Positions 21,200-32,417 of a DNA stretch of 64,000 nt are shown one piece after another. Origin of the DNA: Alopecurus myosuroides (taxonomy: Eukaryota > Streptophyta > Magnoliopsida > Poales > Poaceae); contig CM054058.1 in assembly GCA_028641055.1 (NCBI GenBank), forward strand, positions 239,492,187-239,556,186. The letters run 5' to 3'. Under the pieces are notes generated by a model. The model was not told the DNA's origin, ran no database searches, and worked only from the letters and a program-made list of their open reading frames with translations. The first letter of the stretch is position 1; each line of letters begins with the position of its first letter. The position numbers and the translations under genes are program-made.

Positions 21200-22756
21200 T
21201 GATGGTGCAGATCTTGCACTCGTTGGGATACCCCAAGAGGAGGGTGTGATGAGCGCAGCGGTAGGAGTTTTCCCCTTAGTTAAGAACCAAGGTTATCAAT
21301 CTAGTAGGAGAAAGAGGACCTTCGGAAGGTTGATGCCACTGACGGTGGTGATGGCTCACCGGTGTCAGCAACAACGTGGAACCTGCACACAACACAACCA
21401 AAATACTTTGTCCCAACGGTACAGTGAGGTTATCAATCTCACTGGTCTTGTTGAAAAAAAAACATTAGACGTATAGTGTGGAAAATAATGTATGCTTGCA
21501 GTAAGTAAAGAAAGCAGGAAATTGTGGTGGTTTGTTTAACAGTATAAGAAAATGGACCGGGGTTCATAGGTTCACTAGTGGTGTCTCTCCATAAAAGATA
21601 GCATGCTGGGTGAATAAATTACAGCTGGGCAATTGACAAATAGAGGTTGCACCGTAGTGCACATTCATGACATGAAGACTACTATGATATTTAGTGCGGG
21701 CATTACAACAATATACATAGACCGTAATCCAACTGCATCTATGACTAATAATCCACCCTCAGGTTATCATCCGAACCCCCTTAGGTATTAAGTTGCAAGC
21801 AACAGATAAATGCATTACACAAAATGTGTAATGTAAGCAATGATTGTACACGCAGGCACTCTCACCGCTATTTCTCCCTAGTGGCAACAGCACATCCTCC
21901 CCCTTCACGTTTCTGTCACTCGAGCAAGGCGAAAAGGAGGCATGAACCCACTATCGAGCATAAATACTCCCTCTTGGAGTGACTAGCAACTACTTGGCCA
22001 GAGCAACCACTAGCAACGGAAAGCATGCAAGATCACAAATAACATATGCAATAAAGACTATAATCAACTTGGCATAAGTTCAATATTCATCCGATCCCAA
22101 CAAACACAACACAAAGAATTACATAAGATTAATCTCGATCATGTTGGGCAGCTGACGACATCTAAACATGGAGGCATATGAGGAGAAGACAACCATCTAG
22201 CTACTGCTATGGACCCGTAGTCCAAGGATGAACTACTCACGCATCACTCCGGAGGCAGGCATGGTGATGTAGAGGCCTCCGGTGATGATCTACTCTCCGG
22301 CAGGGTGCCAGAGACAGCTTGAGACCCCCCTGATATAGGGTTGACGGTGACGGCGGCTGCGGAACTTTTCGGGGCTTTTTTATCAGGTGTTTAGGGTTTT
22401 CCATCCCGGGGGAATAAATAGGCGAAAGGGCAGAGGCGGTGGAGCCCTGGGGGTCCCACGCCACCCCATGGCGTGGGCCCCCTGATGCCCCTCTTCGTCT
22501 CCTCTTCGGTCTTCTGGATTCTTCCGGGGAAAATAGGCACTTCGGGCTTTGTGGGGTCCAATTCCGAGAATATTTCCAGAACAACTTTTCTGAAACCAAA
22601 AACAGCAGAAAACAGAGAACTGACACTTTGCATCTTGTTAATAGGTTAGTCCCACAAAACGTGTAAAAATGACATAAAGAAGGGAGAAAACATATAGCAA
22701 TGGGCATAATATTATCATGGAGTATCAGAAATTATAGATACGTTGGAGACGTATCA
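21200..22756 (-). repeat. Element A 5' LTR (right copy)
   Basis: TG..CA copy of 14603-16183. It ends GGAGACGTATCA followed by TCGGG. On minus it starts TGATACGTCTCC, a form common in pooid Athila-like LTRs. Confidence 0.93.
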
Positions 22757-22843
22757 TCGGGCTCTGAAAAGGCTTCTGATGGGAAATGCAAAGTGAATTG
22801 GACGGCGGTTTGTCGCCCTATGGAGTTCGGTGGCCTTGGCATC
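22757..22843 (+). pseudogene. LINE2 fragment between A and CACTA
   Basis: Encodes SEKASDGKCKVNW..MEFGGLGI, the continuation of LINE2 ORF2 after FFWAG at 14602. It is cut by the CACTA element. Confidence 0.85.
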
Positions 22844-23313
22844 CACTACTAGAGAAAAGGTTATACCAGCATACCCTACCGCCGGCGCACAGAGCATGTG
22901 CTACGCCTGCGCTATATAACGCCGACGGACAAGAAGCATATGCGCCTACGCTACATCCAATACCCCAGGCGAACAGAAAGACTGTACGCCGGCGATTAGG
23001 GTACCCCACTCGAACGTGTAAACTTTACCTCCACCCTCTACCTGACCGAACGTGTACACTTTAGCGCCGACCATAAGTATAGTTACCCCAGTCGAACGTG
23101 TATCCCAAGAGCATAGGAGCATTTCGCCGACGCTAGTGCAAATACCGCAGGTGCATACACATATGCGTCGGCGCTAAGTCGAGGTATCGTCGGCGAATAA
23201 AACGATGTGCCGGCGGTAAAGCATTACCACCGACGTATAGGTCACATGCGAACACATGTACGCCTGCGGTAGGCGCATTTGGTGCGCCGACGGTAAGATC
23301 TTCTGTAGTAGTA
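22844..23313. mobile_element. Small non-autonomous CACTA element
   Basis: It starts CACTACTAGAGAAAAGG and ends with the inverse-like TTCTGTAGTAGTA, one base off the canonical TAGTG. The flanks ATC (22841-22843) and TTC (23314-23316) agree at two of three bases. Subterminal repeats are prominent: CGAACGTGTA three times at about 23012-23100, and many CGCCGACG/GCCGGCG units. It has no transposase. About 30 bp of LINE2 appears missing at the right junction. Confidence 0.82.
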
Positions 23314-23550
23314 TTCGTTGGCCTTGGATGCAGTGGATCACGCCGGACAAGCCTTGGGTTGGGCTTGAGAACCCTTGCTCCAAAGATGACATGGAACTTT
23401 TCCATGCTTGAACCACAGTGTCAATCGGAGATGGCGCTAAAGCGAGTTTTGGAGATTCCCCGTGGCGGATGGTATCAACCCTAAATGCATCGCCCCCTCA
23501 ATCTACGCCATCTCAAAACGCAAATTCTGGAATGTGCGTGATGCGATCAC
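23314..23550 (+). pseudogene. LINE2 fragment between CACTA and E
   Basis: The LINE2 linker resumes with RWPWMQWITPDKPWVG and continues to KRKFWNVRDAIT. There element E inserts within ATCAC (23546-23550). The frame continues at 51279. Confidence 0.85.
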
Positions 23551-23854
23551 TGATGCGTCATAAACGTATCCATAATTTCTGATATTCCATGTTGTTTTCA
23601 TACTATATGCTACATGTTTCCTTTACACTGTATGTCTTTTTATCAATTTTTTAGGACTAACCTATTGACAAGATGCCACAGAGCCAGTTCCTATTTTCTG
23701 CTGTTTTTGATCTCAGAAAAGTTGTTCTGGAAATATTCTCGGAATTGGACGATTCGAAACCCGGAAGTCTTAGAAATTTGTCGCGCACACAGAATCCGGA
23801 GGGGACCCGGAGGGGGACACATGGCCCCACACCATAGGGCGGCGCCCCCCTTTG
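23551..23854 (+). repeat. Element E 5' LTR remnant
   Basis: Matches the first part of 49647-51278 (CATAATTTCTGAT, GGACTAACCTATTG, CCGGAGGGGACCCGGAG). Similarity stops abruptly after GGGCGGCGCCCCCC. Confidence 0.88.
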
Positions 23855-24252
23855 TCTGTACTGAGTATGAGCTCTACTCGTGCATCCAACTCCCAAAAAC
23901 CAAATTTTGCTAAATGTGTCCACCATACCTACCTACATGTGGTATTTAACCATCACTCCAAGTAAATTTCTCATGTGCTACCTTTAAAACTTTCAAAATT
24001 ATTCTTGTTTTGTGCCCTTGTTTTAGCTCATGAGGACGTAAATAGAGAATCTTTATCTCACTTGTTGATTGGACTTTACACACCTGGACTAGTGACTTCA
24101 TCCCCTTATCCAAATGATAGAAGAGCTGGCAGTGGGGTGCCCAACCCCAAAATTGGTTACTATAAAATTCTCTTCACTATTCCCCCCCTGATTTATTAGT
24201 TAAAACATAATTGTGTAAACAAAAGAGAAAGAGGGATGACCTTCTGACCCCA
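23855..24252 (+). other. Element E 3' UTR, first part (shared module)
   Basis: From CTGTACTGAGTATGAGCTC this matches the reverse complement of element F at about 60180-60525. It ends at the B insertion site. The last bases, CCCCA (24248-24252), are the B target duplication. Confidence 0.85.
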
Positions 24253-24800
24253 TGTCGAGACATCGTAGTAGAGTTCATAGACGGGGGTGCCATGAGCCTA
24301 CTGGTAGAACCGCGGGGGGACGTGATGATACGACAAACGAGAACACCGAGTTTTACCCAGGTTTGGTACGACACAACTAGGCGGCGTTCCTACTCCTGCA
24401 ATCTCACTAAATCAGGGCCGAACCCTAAAGTATACAAAGTACAATGTGAGTATGGTTTAGCTAACTCGACGAGGATCAACTTCTCGACGAGTTGGCTTCT
24501 AGCTAATTGTTCTCTCTGTTCGTTGCTCCCGTCTGGCTTTATATAGATAACCAGGTTAGGGCTTACAGAAAAGAAACCTAGAAGACTATGGAAAGCATCT
24601 AACTTGTAAAGTAAGGAATCCGTCTTATCCTCCAAGCCGCACCACTTTGGGCCGTGGTCCGGGTTCTTCTAGAATCCGACTTCGTGCGCATCAGCTTACT
24701 GGGCCGCCCAATGGACTATGATCCATTACCAACAGGCTACCCTGGTAATACGACTTTTAGGCCAATGCCGGACAGACTCCTAATCGGTATATATCCGACA
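24253..24800 (-). repeat. Element B 3' LTR (left copy)
   Basis: TG..CA, 548 bp, matching 48478-49024 with scattered substitutions and one single-base indel in a G run. Confidence 0.95.
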
Positions 24801-24815
24801 GTAGCCCCCAAGAAG
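24801..24815 (-). other. Element B polypurine tract
   Basis: On minus, TTCTTGGGGGCTAC directly precedes the 3' LTR. Confidence 0.75.
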
Positions 24816-25187
24816 GATTAAGACTTCATTCTGCCGCTCTTCGTTTATTAGCATTCTTTCTGAGAAATGTCGGCGTTTTGTCTTGATTCTTCTTTTACAA
24901 AAAATCTCTGAAATCAAAACTCGGATTCTACCAAAGTTCGACTTTTCTTCCACGAGCCTTCGCGGAGAAGGAACTTCATGACATCAGCGATGAAATCCTG
25001 CTCATGTCACGGACGTTTGGGTTCAGTCAAAACCCTGAAACGTATCCTCTGAGAAATTCTCTCACGGGGAAAGAGGAGATAGCAATAATCGCCCCGTCCC
25101 CTCATTTCCCGGAAATTTCGGGCGTAACACGCGTCACGCATCCAACGGCTAAAATAGCCATTGGTGCTAATCTCCGCGCGTCCAGGC

Positions 25188-25195
25188 TATAAATA
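25188..25195 (+). promoter_or_regulatory. TATA box of the antisense gene in B
   Basis: TATAAATA in a GC-rich setting (CCAGGC before, GCCG after) lies about 150 bp upstream of the first ATG (25345) of the antisense gene. A C/T-rich leader follows. The placement fits a real promoter for + transcription from inside B. Confidence 0.6.
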
Positions 25196-25344
25196 GCCGT
25201 CTAGGAGCCTCCGAATCTCCTTCCACTTCTTCTTCTTCCTCGAGCGCACAGTGCCCCAGCCCTTAGCAACCATAGCCTGAGCTCGAGAGAACGCAGAGAT
25301 CCAGCCCCGAGCCCTTCCCCGGAAACCATCAGAGGTTCAAGCTC

Positions 25345-27049
25345 ATGACCGCGCCGCCGGAAAATGGTCACCGGAGACTCCCCCCCACGCTTCCGACTTG
25401 CCGAGCGCCGCCGTGGACATAGAAGATATCATCAACGACTTGGATCCCATCCTCGACTCTATGCCTCGCACCATGGCGAACACGCCGGAGGGGACTGCCA
25501 GCGAGCCGTCCAGCGGGGATATTCCTCCCGTGGCCGGAAGCACGCCGCCGCCATCGGCCTCTGCTCCTCCTCCTCCTCCCTTCTTCGAGCCTGCGTAGGA
25601 GGACACTACTCATGGCGGTGAGGGCGTCGTTGCTTCCCCCACCGCCTGAGGTGAAGACGAAGGAGAGGAAAATGCCGGGAATTGGAGCCACTGCAATGTG
25701 GTTCCTTCTCTTATCCCGGCATTGGAGAAGGAAGGGTTCATGTTGAAGGGAAAATGGAGGGTGCATGAGGATGACACCGAGCCGTCTCTGCAACCCGGCG
25801 AGTGAGTTCTTCTAGCTTTCCATATCAACCGAGGTATGGGATTCCCACCTTCCACCATTTTCTGCCAAATCCTAGATCACTATAGGATCCAACCAAACAA
25901 CCTGCCACCCAACTCCATTCTTTACCTAGCCGGCTTCTAGGCCCTTTTCGAGGGTTATCTAGGGATAGAACCCTGCCTGGATTTCTGGCAATATTGTTTC
26001 GGCGTTAAACGCAACCCCTCCTGAGGGCTCCCTTCCAACTTATGGGACCATTTCCTTCACCCTCCGTAGGTTTAGGGAGGATTGGTTCCCCAAGATCAAG
26101 ACTTCCGAGTTCGTCAAGTTTTGGACGGGCTCGTTCTTTTATCATGCGGATGTACCGTTTCCTGGAAAGGAAACGGGCATTCCGCCTTTTGTCAATTCCG
26201 CGTCCATGCCCCAAAGACAATTGGGCGGTGGACGCGGTCCAGGTTCTTCCTCCAGACTTGATAAGGATCAAGAGGCGAATCGCCAAACTCGTCTCCGCCA
26301 CTCCTCCGTTAACCGGCATGGATACAATCTTTTGCTGGTTCCGAAGGCGGATCCAGCCCCTGGCGTATCGCATAACCCGACTTATGTGTGAATACACGGG
26401 CCCGGACGACGGGATGAGGGAGACGACAAGCGCGTTGTCAAAGAAAGATTTCAAGAAGCGTGTGAATCAGCTGGTTTCAACTCGTGACCAATACGAGGAG
26501 AGCCGGCCAATGTATCACGCCAAAAAACCTGCTCCAAAGGTATTCTTCTTTTCTTTTGGGAAATTTCTTGAATCCTTGTCTTCCTTCTCTCGGATGATTT
26601 TCTATACTAACCAGGACTTTGCTTATTTTTGTCAGATCCTTGATCTCCCTAAAGCAGAACTTGCACCCGACGAAGAGTTGGATGCACTTCGCGCCAACTT
26701 CCAATCTGGAGGGCCGAAGGGCAAGAAGGCAACCACTACCCAGGAGGTCATCGACCTTGATGGTGTAGCCGTCGCTACTTCCAGGTAAAAAACCCAGGTT
26801 TTCCATTTGTATGCTTTTTGCTGCATGTTTTTTGTTGTTTCTCGAAATCTTACTTCTCAGATTTTTCTTATCTTTTCTTTTCTAGACTTGCCCCTACCAC
26901 TTTGAAGGGAAAAGGCCAGAAGAAGCATAAGGTTGTTGCGCAAAGAGGAGTGAAGCCATCTCCCGCCGCTGCGCCAGATACTCCAACAACGGTTGGGGAG
27001 GAGAACTCGGCTGCCAGGAAAGGAGAATACCCCCTGCAGTCCAGCCAGC
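25345..27049 (+). pseudogene. Antisense gene of B, exons 1-3 (putative gypsy-type transposon protein, Transposase_28-like)
   Basis: This gene runs opposite to gag-pol. Exon 1 (25345-26539) encodes an acidic, Pro-rich N-terminus (IEDIINDLDPILDS) and then the domain marked by NSILYLAGF, FEGYLGIEPCLDFWQYCF and FVKFWTGSFFYHADVPFP. That matches the Pfam family called putative gypsy type transposon (Transposase_28/PF04195), as recalled. Intron signals are good: GTATTC at 26540, CAG at 26635, GTAAAA at 26785 and TAG at 26885. Exon 3 starts at 26886 (LAPTTLKGKGQKKHK) and is cut by element C at 27050. Frameshifts at the C run near 25380 and near 25595, 25805, 25935, 26025 and 26080 disable it. Function of the family is unknown. 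Confidence 0.75.
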
Positions 27050-28550
27050 TGATGACCCACAAGTATAGGGGGTGTATCGTAGTACTTTCGATAAATAAGA
27101 GTGTCGAACCCAACGAGGAGGAGAAGGTGTTGACAAGCAGTTTCGATGAAGGAATAACTGTAAATACTGGAAAATAGATTTGTAGGGGTTTTTGATATTG
27201 CAGATAAATAAAGTGCGAGTAAATAAAATGCAGTAGTAATAATTGCAGCAAGTGTCCCAATCCTTTCTTCATCAAAGGACAAGCCGGAGGGTTTACTTAT
27301 GATTAACAAACGTTCTCGAGGACACACGAGAGGTTTCTGTCAAGTGCCATGCAACTGAATAATGTTAGGTGTTTTGATAAGTGTTGTGTGGGTGAACCTA
27401 TGCTAATGTACCGTCCCATCCAAGACTAATACATACTTGTGATTATACCCCTTGCAAGCATCCGCAACTACAAGAAAGTAATTAAGAAATAAATCTAACC
27501 ACAGCTTTAAACTCCTGGATCCTACGCTCCCTCGTGTAATGGTTTCCTAACAGGGGTTTAGGTTTCTGTCACCCCGACAACCCCACAATTAGTAGACAAA
27601 TACACGATGCATCCCCCTAGGCCATAAATGGTGAAGTATCATGTAGTCAACGTCCACATGACACCACTAGGAGAATAACACCACAACTTAAATATCGAAC
27701 ATTAATCATTATTCAACATTACTTCAGTACTAACAGCTTGACTTCTCCCATGCCCTCAAGAACAACACGAAATACTCACAAGACATCATATGGACCATAA
27801 TCAGAGGTGATATAATGGATGATAACAATCTGGTCATAAAGTGCAAACACCGATAAGTCTCATAAGCATCAACTACTAACAAGTAATCCACACCGGGAGA
27901 GAGATCTAATGCAAAACAACGATAGAGGCCCCTAATTGTTACAATGGGATCACAGTGGATGATGAGGGTGATGGTGCTGGTGGTGATGATGATGACGATG
28001 ACGATCTTGATGATGCCCGGAGCGATGACGGTGACGATGGCGGTGATTTCCCCTCTCAGGAGAGGAATTTCCCCGACAGATTTCTCCCTGCCAGAGAGCT
28101 TTACTCTCTCGGGTGTTTTCCGCCCCGAGGCGGCGGCGGAATAATTCTTCGACAATTGAATGAGGCTTAGGGTTCCCTGGGGGCCAAGCACGCGAAAAAT
28201 ACCCCCATAGGTGGGCCAGGGTGGCCACACCCCTAGGTAGCACGGCCGGGGGGTGCGCCACCCCTAGGTGTGGACCCCTGGTGGCCCCCCTCCGGCTCTC
28301 CTTCTGGCTGGGTTTCTCCTCTTAACTTTTAGGGCACCCCCGGTGTCCCAGTTCTTTTTCTGATCTTCTGAAATATGGTGTCTCGACGGTGCTTTTTCCA
28401 TCAGATTTCTGGTCCCGGTGTTTATTCTCCAAAAATTATAAAACATGCAAAATAAGATAAAATAACATAAGGGATGCATCATAACATGAAATATATCGAT
28501 GAATAACAGAATATTATGATGTAAAATAGTGATGCAAAATGGACGTATCA
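27050..28550 (-). repeat. Element C 3' LTR (left copy)
   Basis: TGATGACCCACAAGTATAGG..AAATGGACGTATCA, 1501 bp. From 27127 it matches 35265-36030 and 38817-39479. Confidence 0.93.
27944..28060 (+). repeat. GAT/GGT-rich microsatellite in the C LTR
   Basis: Imperfect GATGAT/GGTGAT repeats. The other LTR copy (from about 38893) is about 15 bp shorter through loss of GATGAC units. The Asp-rich frames here are translation of this repeat, not genes. Confidence 0.8.
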
Positions 28551-28560
28551 AGTCCCCCAA
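28551..28560 (-). other. Element C polypurine tract
   Basis: On minus, TTGGGGGACT directly precedes the 3' LTR. Confidence 0.75.
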
Positions 28561-30309
28561 TCTTAGACCTCGCTTGTCCCCAAGCGAAACTGAACTCACA
28601 AAACATGACCACAGGTTTATGGAGTGAAGAGTCGATAAATAAAATACGGACAAGAAGCATCACATCTATCTATGCACTAATCATTATAGACATCAACTTC
28701 CTCTCATATGACCCAACTTGAAACGAGTAATGGGAGTCATAAACAAAGATGCAAAAGAGAGAATCAAAATTGGTGATGGAAAACTTCGTTCTTGGTCAGA
28801 GAACATTTAATGAAATCATACTTATCTTAGGTGAAGTCTTTATAACAACGTTTATATTGTAGAGCTTAACATGTTTAGTTATAACAACTCTTTTACAGTG
28901 ATTCATAGCTTTCAAAGTAATATTCATTCAGATAATAAAGAATGTGCTAAACAAAGAAGGATAGAAAACATGATTGAATAGATAAACATATAGATGATGT
29001 GATCACAACAACTCAAATGCTTGCTGGAGACAGAAGGAAATGGGTTTACTGACTCAACATAGAAGTAAAAGAAAGGCCCTTCGTAGAGGGAACATTGACC
29101 ACTCATGTGCTAGAGCTTTTATTTTAATAAACAGATGTATAAAATGCATGCCACTCCTCCCCTCCATCTTACACAAACCATGGCAAACCGAATCCTCGGG
29201 TGCCTGCCAACAATCACAAACCGTGGAGAAGTGTCTAATTTTGAGAGGTCTATGTTTATGTCAATGAATGGCAAACGGAAAATACAGTACGTCACAAGCC
29301 AACTAGACTCACAAGAGCGGCTCCCATAGAAGGATGCAACTGGTATAGAAGGTCATCCCTCTTTCTCTTTTGTTTACACAATTATGCTTTGACTGATAAA
29401 TCAGGGGCAAAAAGAGTGAAGAGAATTTGTATTATTATTTGGGGCTGGGAACCCCGCTACCATGTTTTCTAGCATTTGGATAAGCGGATGAAGCCACTAG
29501 TCCAGGTGTGTGAGTCCAATCAACAGGTGAGATAAAGATTCTCTATTTGCGTCCTCATGAGCTAAAACAGGAACACAAAACAGGGATAATTTGAAAGTTT
29601 TAAAGGTAGCACATGAGCAATTTACTTGGAGTGGCCGTGAAATACCACATTTAGGAAGGTATGGTGGACACAAATGGCAAGGTTTTGGTTCAGGGTTTGG
29701 ATGCACGAGAAGCATTCCCTCTCAGTACAGGGTTTTTGGCTAGCAAGGCTGGGTAGCAAGCATAAGAGTTGAAGGAAAACAGACAAATATACATATGGTG
29801 AAACCAATCATGCAATCTTCATTAAAAGCCCAAGCGATCTTTACTTCTGAATACTAAGTTTATGAGTTAATAGGCAAATTCCTCTTTCTTATACTAGCAT
29901 CTCAAATTATTATTTCTACTGACCCAAGCTAAGTTTGCCACAACTAACTAGATTAACTTGATGATCTCTAGAGTGATACCAAATACTAATAACAAGCTCA
30001 ACCATATGAAAGAAATTGAAAACTAAAATAACATGTGCATAAAGTAAATTATGAAACTTCTCATTAATATTTCAAACCGGCAACTCACACCAATGGATAC
30101 AATGGTAACCAACTAGGGAGAGACACTTCCATACTGCAAACCATCCTATACAATAACTTCTCTACTCATGATATGACTCTACTGAAAAAGTAAAAAGATG
30201 AAAGATAGTGATGTGATACCGCGGCACTCCCCCCAAGCTTGGAACAAGCCGAGGGGATGACAATACCAATGACGAATTATTTCTTCGGTGGTGGTGAAGA
30301 TGGAATCAC
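28561..30309 (-). other. Element C non-coding 3' region
   Basis: No supported frame. It contains the shared 3' UTR module (29040-29770) and, near 30230, GAGTGCCGCGG and CCCCAAGCTTGG motifs. Confidence 0.65.
29040..29770 (-). repeat. Shared 3' UTR module, copy in C
   Basis: Aligns with 16640-17430 and 59920-60560. It includes GGCCCTTCGTAGAGGG (29074-29089), CTCATGTGCTAGAGC and the GGGGCTGGGAACCCCGCT segment. Confidence 0.8.
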
Positions 30310-30723
30310 TCAGAGAGGAGTCAGAAAGCCTTTGATGATACGATGAAGCTCAATGTTTTTCGCTTCCAGAATTGCTACCTCGGCCTTGAGATTACGATAT
30401 TGTTCGCAGAATTTATCGGCAACCCGGTGTGCTTCAGCTATCACAGGGAACACGCTGGGGTCTTGATCCTGTGGCACGGTCCCCTGCACATTATGAGAGT
30501 AGCAACACTGAGGGTTAATGGATCCCACAAGGCTGGGGTTACTTGCTGGTGCTAGTGCAGCCCTCCGGATATCTTCCCTCAAACTGTTAACCATGTCTTC
30601 CCTCCTTGCATCTATCTCTTCCTCCGTCGCCCATCCCGCGAAAGCACCCTCTTTGTTGTCTTGCTGAATTTGTTGAAGGCATCGTGCAACGCAATCCTCA
30701 ATGCTAGAGCTGAAGGAGGACAT
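30310..30723 (-). CDS. Small ORF downstream of C integrase, 137 residues, unknown
   Basis: This open frame begins MSSFSSSIEDCVARCLQQI and ends IKGFLTPL. It has a Ser-rich start, an acidic charged N-terminal third (EEEIDARREDMVNSLREDI), and a predicted coiled coil over about residues 90-130. No membrane segment or enzyme motif is visible. It lies between integrase and the long 3' UTR, where Athila elements may carry an extra env-like frame, but it shows no envelope features. It is unbroken while neighbours are frameshifted, so it is probably a real element-encoded protein. Its function is not known to me. Confidence 0.55.
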   Translation of the reverse strand: MSSFSSSIEDCVARCLQQIQQDNKEGAFAGWATEEEIDARREDMVNSLREDIRRAALAPASNPSLVGSINPQCCYSHNVQGTVPQDQDPSVFPVIAEAHRVADKFCEQYRNLKAEVAILEAKNIELHRIIKGFLTPL

Positions 30724-31089
30724 CTTGACCTAGAAACTCCAAACTCCTGAGAGGAAAACAGCTCAAAACAGAAACATGACGAGAAAACGATATACGAACC
30801 TCGGTGGATCCAGGGGATTATATAGCAAAAAGTTTCATAACGAAAGGAAGGTCCAGGTCGAAAACAAGTCGGAGAGGGGCTCCGGGGCGCCCACACCATA
30901 GGCTGGCGCGGCCAGGGGTGGGACCGCGCCACCTCATGGTGTGGAGCCTTCGGGCTCCGTCTCCCTCTCGTTTCCGGCTCATGATTTTTCATATTTTCCA
31001 AAAACAGTAAAAATAAAAGTTGGAAGATGTTTCGCGAATGTTTTCTTACCAAAACTGTTACCTATTCCAAAACTGACTCTGCAGTTTCT

Positions 31090-31531
31090 GAAATATGCTT
31101 CTTAATAAATTTCTCCGGGATCATGGCTCGAATACAATCAACATTTTCATTATAAGGATCTCCAGAAATATAATGCTTAAGTCTTTGGCCATTCACCACT
31201 TGTTAGGAGTTATCTTCAAGGGAAACAATTTTAATTGCCCCCGAACGATATACCTCTTTGATAACAAAAGGTCCTTCCCATCTCGAGAGTAATTTTCCTG
31301 CAAAAAAATCTGAGACGAGACCTATACAATAGCACTTTCTCACCAACATGAAATTCTCTTTTAATAATTCTCTTATCATGCCACCTTTTAACTTTCTCTT
31401 TAAAGATATTAGCATTTTCATATGCTTCACTCCATTCATCTAAAGAACTTAAGTCAAGAAACCTTTTCTCACCATCAAGTTTAAAAATCTCTGTTTAGGT
31501 CTTTCACTGCCCAATAAGCTTTGTGTTCTAA
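31090..31531 (-). pseudogene. Element C integrase C-terminal part
   Basis: Continuation of integrase after a break near 31531. It includes a Lys/Arg-rich helix (KRKLKGGMIREL region), FHVG-type and LLSRWEGPFVIKEVYRSGAI motifs (the SH3-like C-terminal domain), then the tail VVNGQRLKHYISGDP near 31160-31200. At least two frameshifts are present. Confidence 0.7.
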
Positions 31532-32311
31532 TTATAGGGGCAAGTGACAAGCTTTTGCATAAACCATTTTATAAGGAGACATTCCCATGGGATTTTTGTA
31601 AGCAGTTCTATAAGCCCATAGAGCATCATTTAATTTCTTAGCCCAATTTTTTCTAGATTTGTTAATAGTCTTTTGCAATATAGATATGATTTCTCTATTT
31701 GATAATTCTACTTGCCCACTAGTTTGAGGATGATAGGGTGAGACAATTCTATGATTAACATCATATTTAGCAAGAGTTTGTATAAAACCACCATGAATAA
31801 AATGAGAACCCCCATCAGTCATAAGATATCTAGGTACACCAAACCTAGGGAAAATGATGTCTTTAAGCATTTTTAAAGAGGTTTCACCATCAACACTTTT
31901 AGTAGGTATATATTCTAACCATTTAGTAACATAATCAACATCAACAAGAATATGAGTGTAACCTTTTGAAGGAGGGAAAGGACCCATAAAGTCAAAACCC
32001 CAACAATCAAACGGTTCAATAACAAGAGAATAATTCATAGGCATTTCATTACGTCTAGAAATATTTCCAACCCTTTCACATTGATCACAAGATAAAACAA
32101 ATTTTCTAGCATCATTAAAGAGAGTAGGCCAATAAAAACCTGATTGTAGAACCTTATGTGTGGTTCTATCTCCAGCGTGATGTCCTCCATAAGCACTACT
32201 ATGACATTTTCTCAATATCTCTTGTTGTTTATTTTCAGGAACACATCTTCTCATAATACCATCAACACCTTCTTTATATAAGTGTGGATCATCCCAAAAA
32301 TAATGCCTCAA
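31532..32311 (-). CDS. Element C integrase core (259-residue open frame)
   Basis: The zinc-binding HHCC motif is seen as HSSAYGGHHAGD..H..CDQC (about residues 36-78). The DDE catalytic core follows: WGFDFMGPF and DVDYVTKWLEYIP, TDGGSHFIHGG, and the Glu in GQVELSNREI. It ends at AYKNPMGMSPYKMVYAKACHLPL. The first Asp is present in FDFMG. It joins cDNA to target DNA in the nucleus. An upstream break (32312-32417) separates it from RNase H, so no full polyprotein can be made. Confidence 0.82.
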   Translation of the reverse strand: MRHYFWDDPHLYKEGVDGIMRRCVPENKQQEILRKCHSSAYGGHHAGDRTTHKVLQSGFYWPTLFNDARKFVLSCDQCERVGNISRRNEMPMNYSLVIEPFDCWGFDFMGPFPPSKGYTHILVDVDYVTKWLEYIPTKSVDGETSLKMLKDIIFPRFGVPRYLMTDGGSHFIHGGFIQTLAKYDVNHRIVSPYHPQTSGQVELSNREIISILQKTINKSRKNWAKKLNDALWAYRTAYKNPMGMSPYKMVYAKACHLPL

Positions 32312-32417
32312 ATCATAGAGAATTTTCTTCTTTGCTCTGTAAAGGCAGGAGGCAAATACTTCGAAACAATAAATTTAGCACAATCAGCATACCATGGACT
32401 CTCTTGAGAGCTCACTT

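Larger units (their letters stand above)
14603..22756 (-). mobile_element. LTR retrotransposon A: Athila-like Gypsy, gag-protease only
   Basis: It has two LTRs of about 1.57 kb with TG..CA ends, a PBS at 21171-21188 and a PPT at 16184-16200, so it is transcribed on minus. The target duplication is GCGGG (14598-14602) against TCGGG (22757-22761), one mismatch. Removing the element rejoins the LINE2 frame. The interior (about 5 kb) encodes gag and an aspartic protease, then 2.7 kb of non-coding 3' region. RT, RNase H and integrase are absent with no visible scar, as also in element F. In the first 115 bp the two LTRs differ at six sites, five of them transitions, so the insertion is not recent. 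Confidence 0.92.

Noticed and set aside
22786..23416. Frames over the CACTA element
   Set aside because: They run through terminal repeats and element boundaries and contain no transposase motif.
27944..28261. Asp-rich and His-rich frames in the C LTR
   Set aside because: Translation of a GAT/GGT microsatellite inside an LTR.
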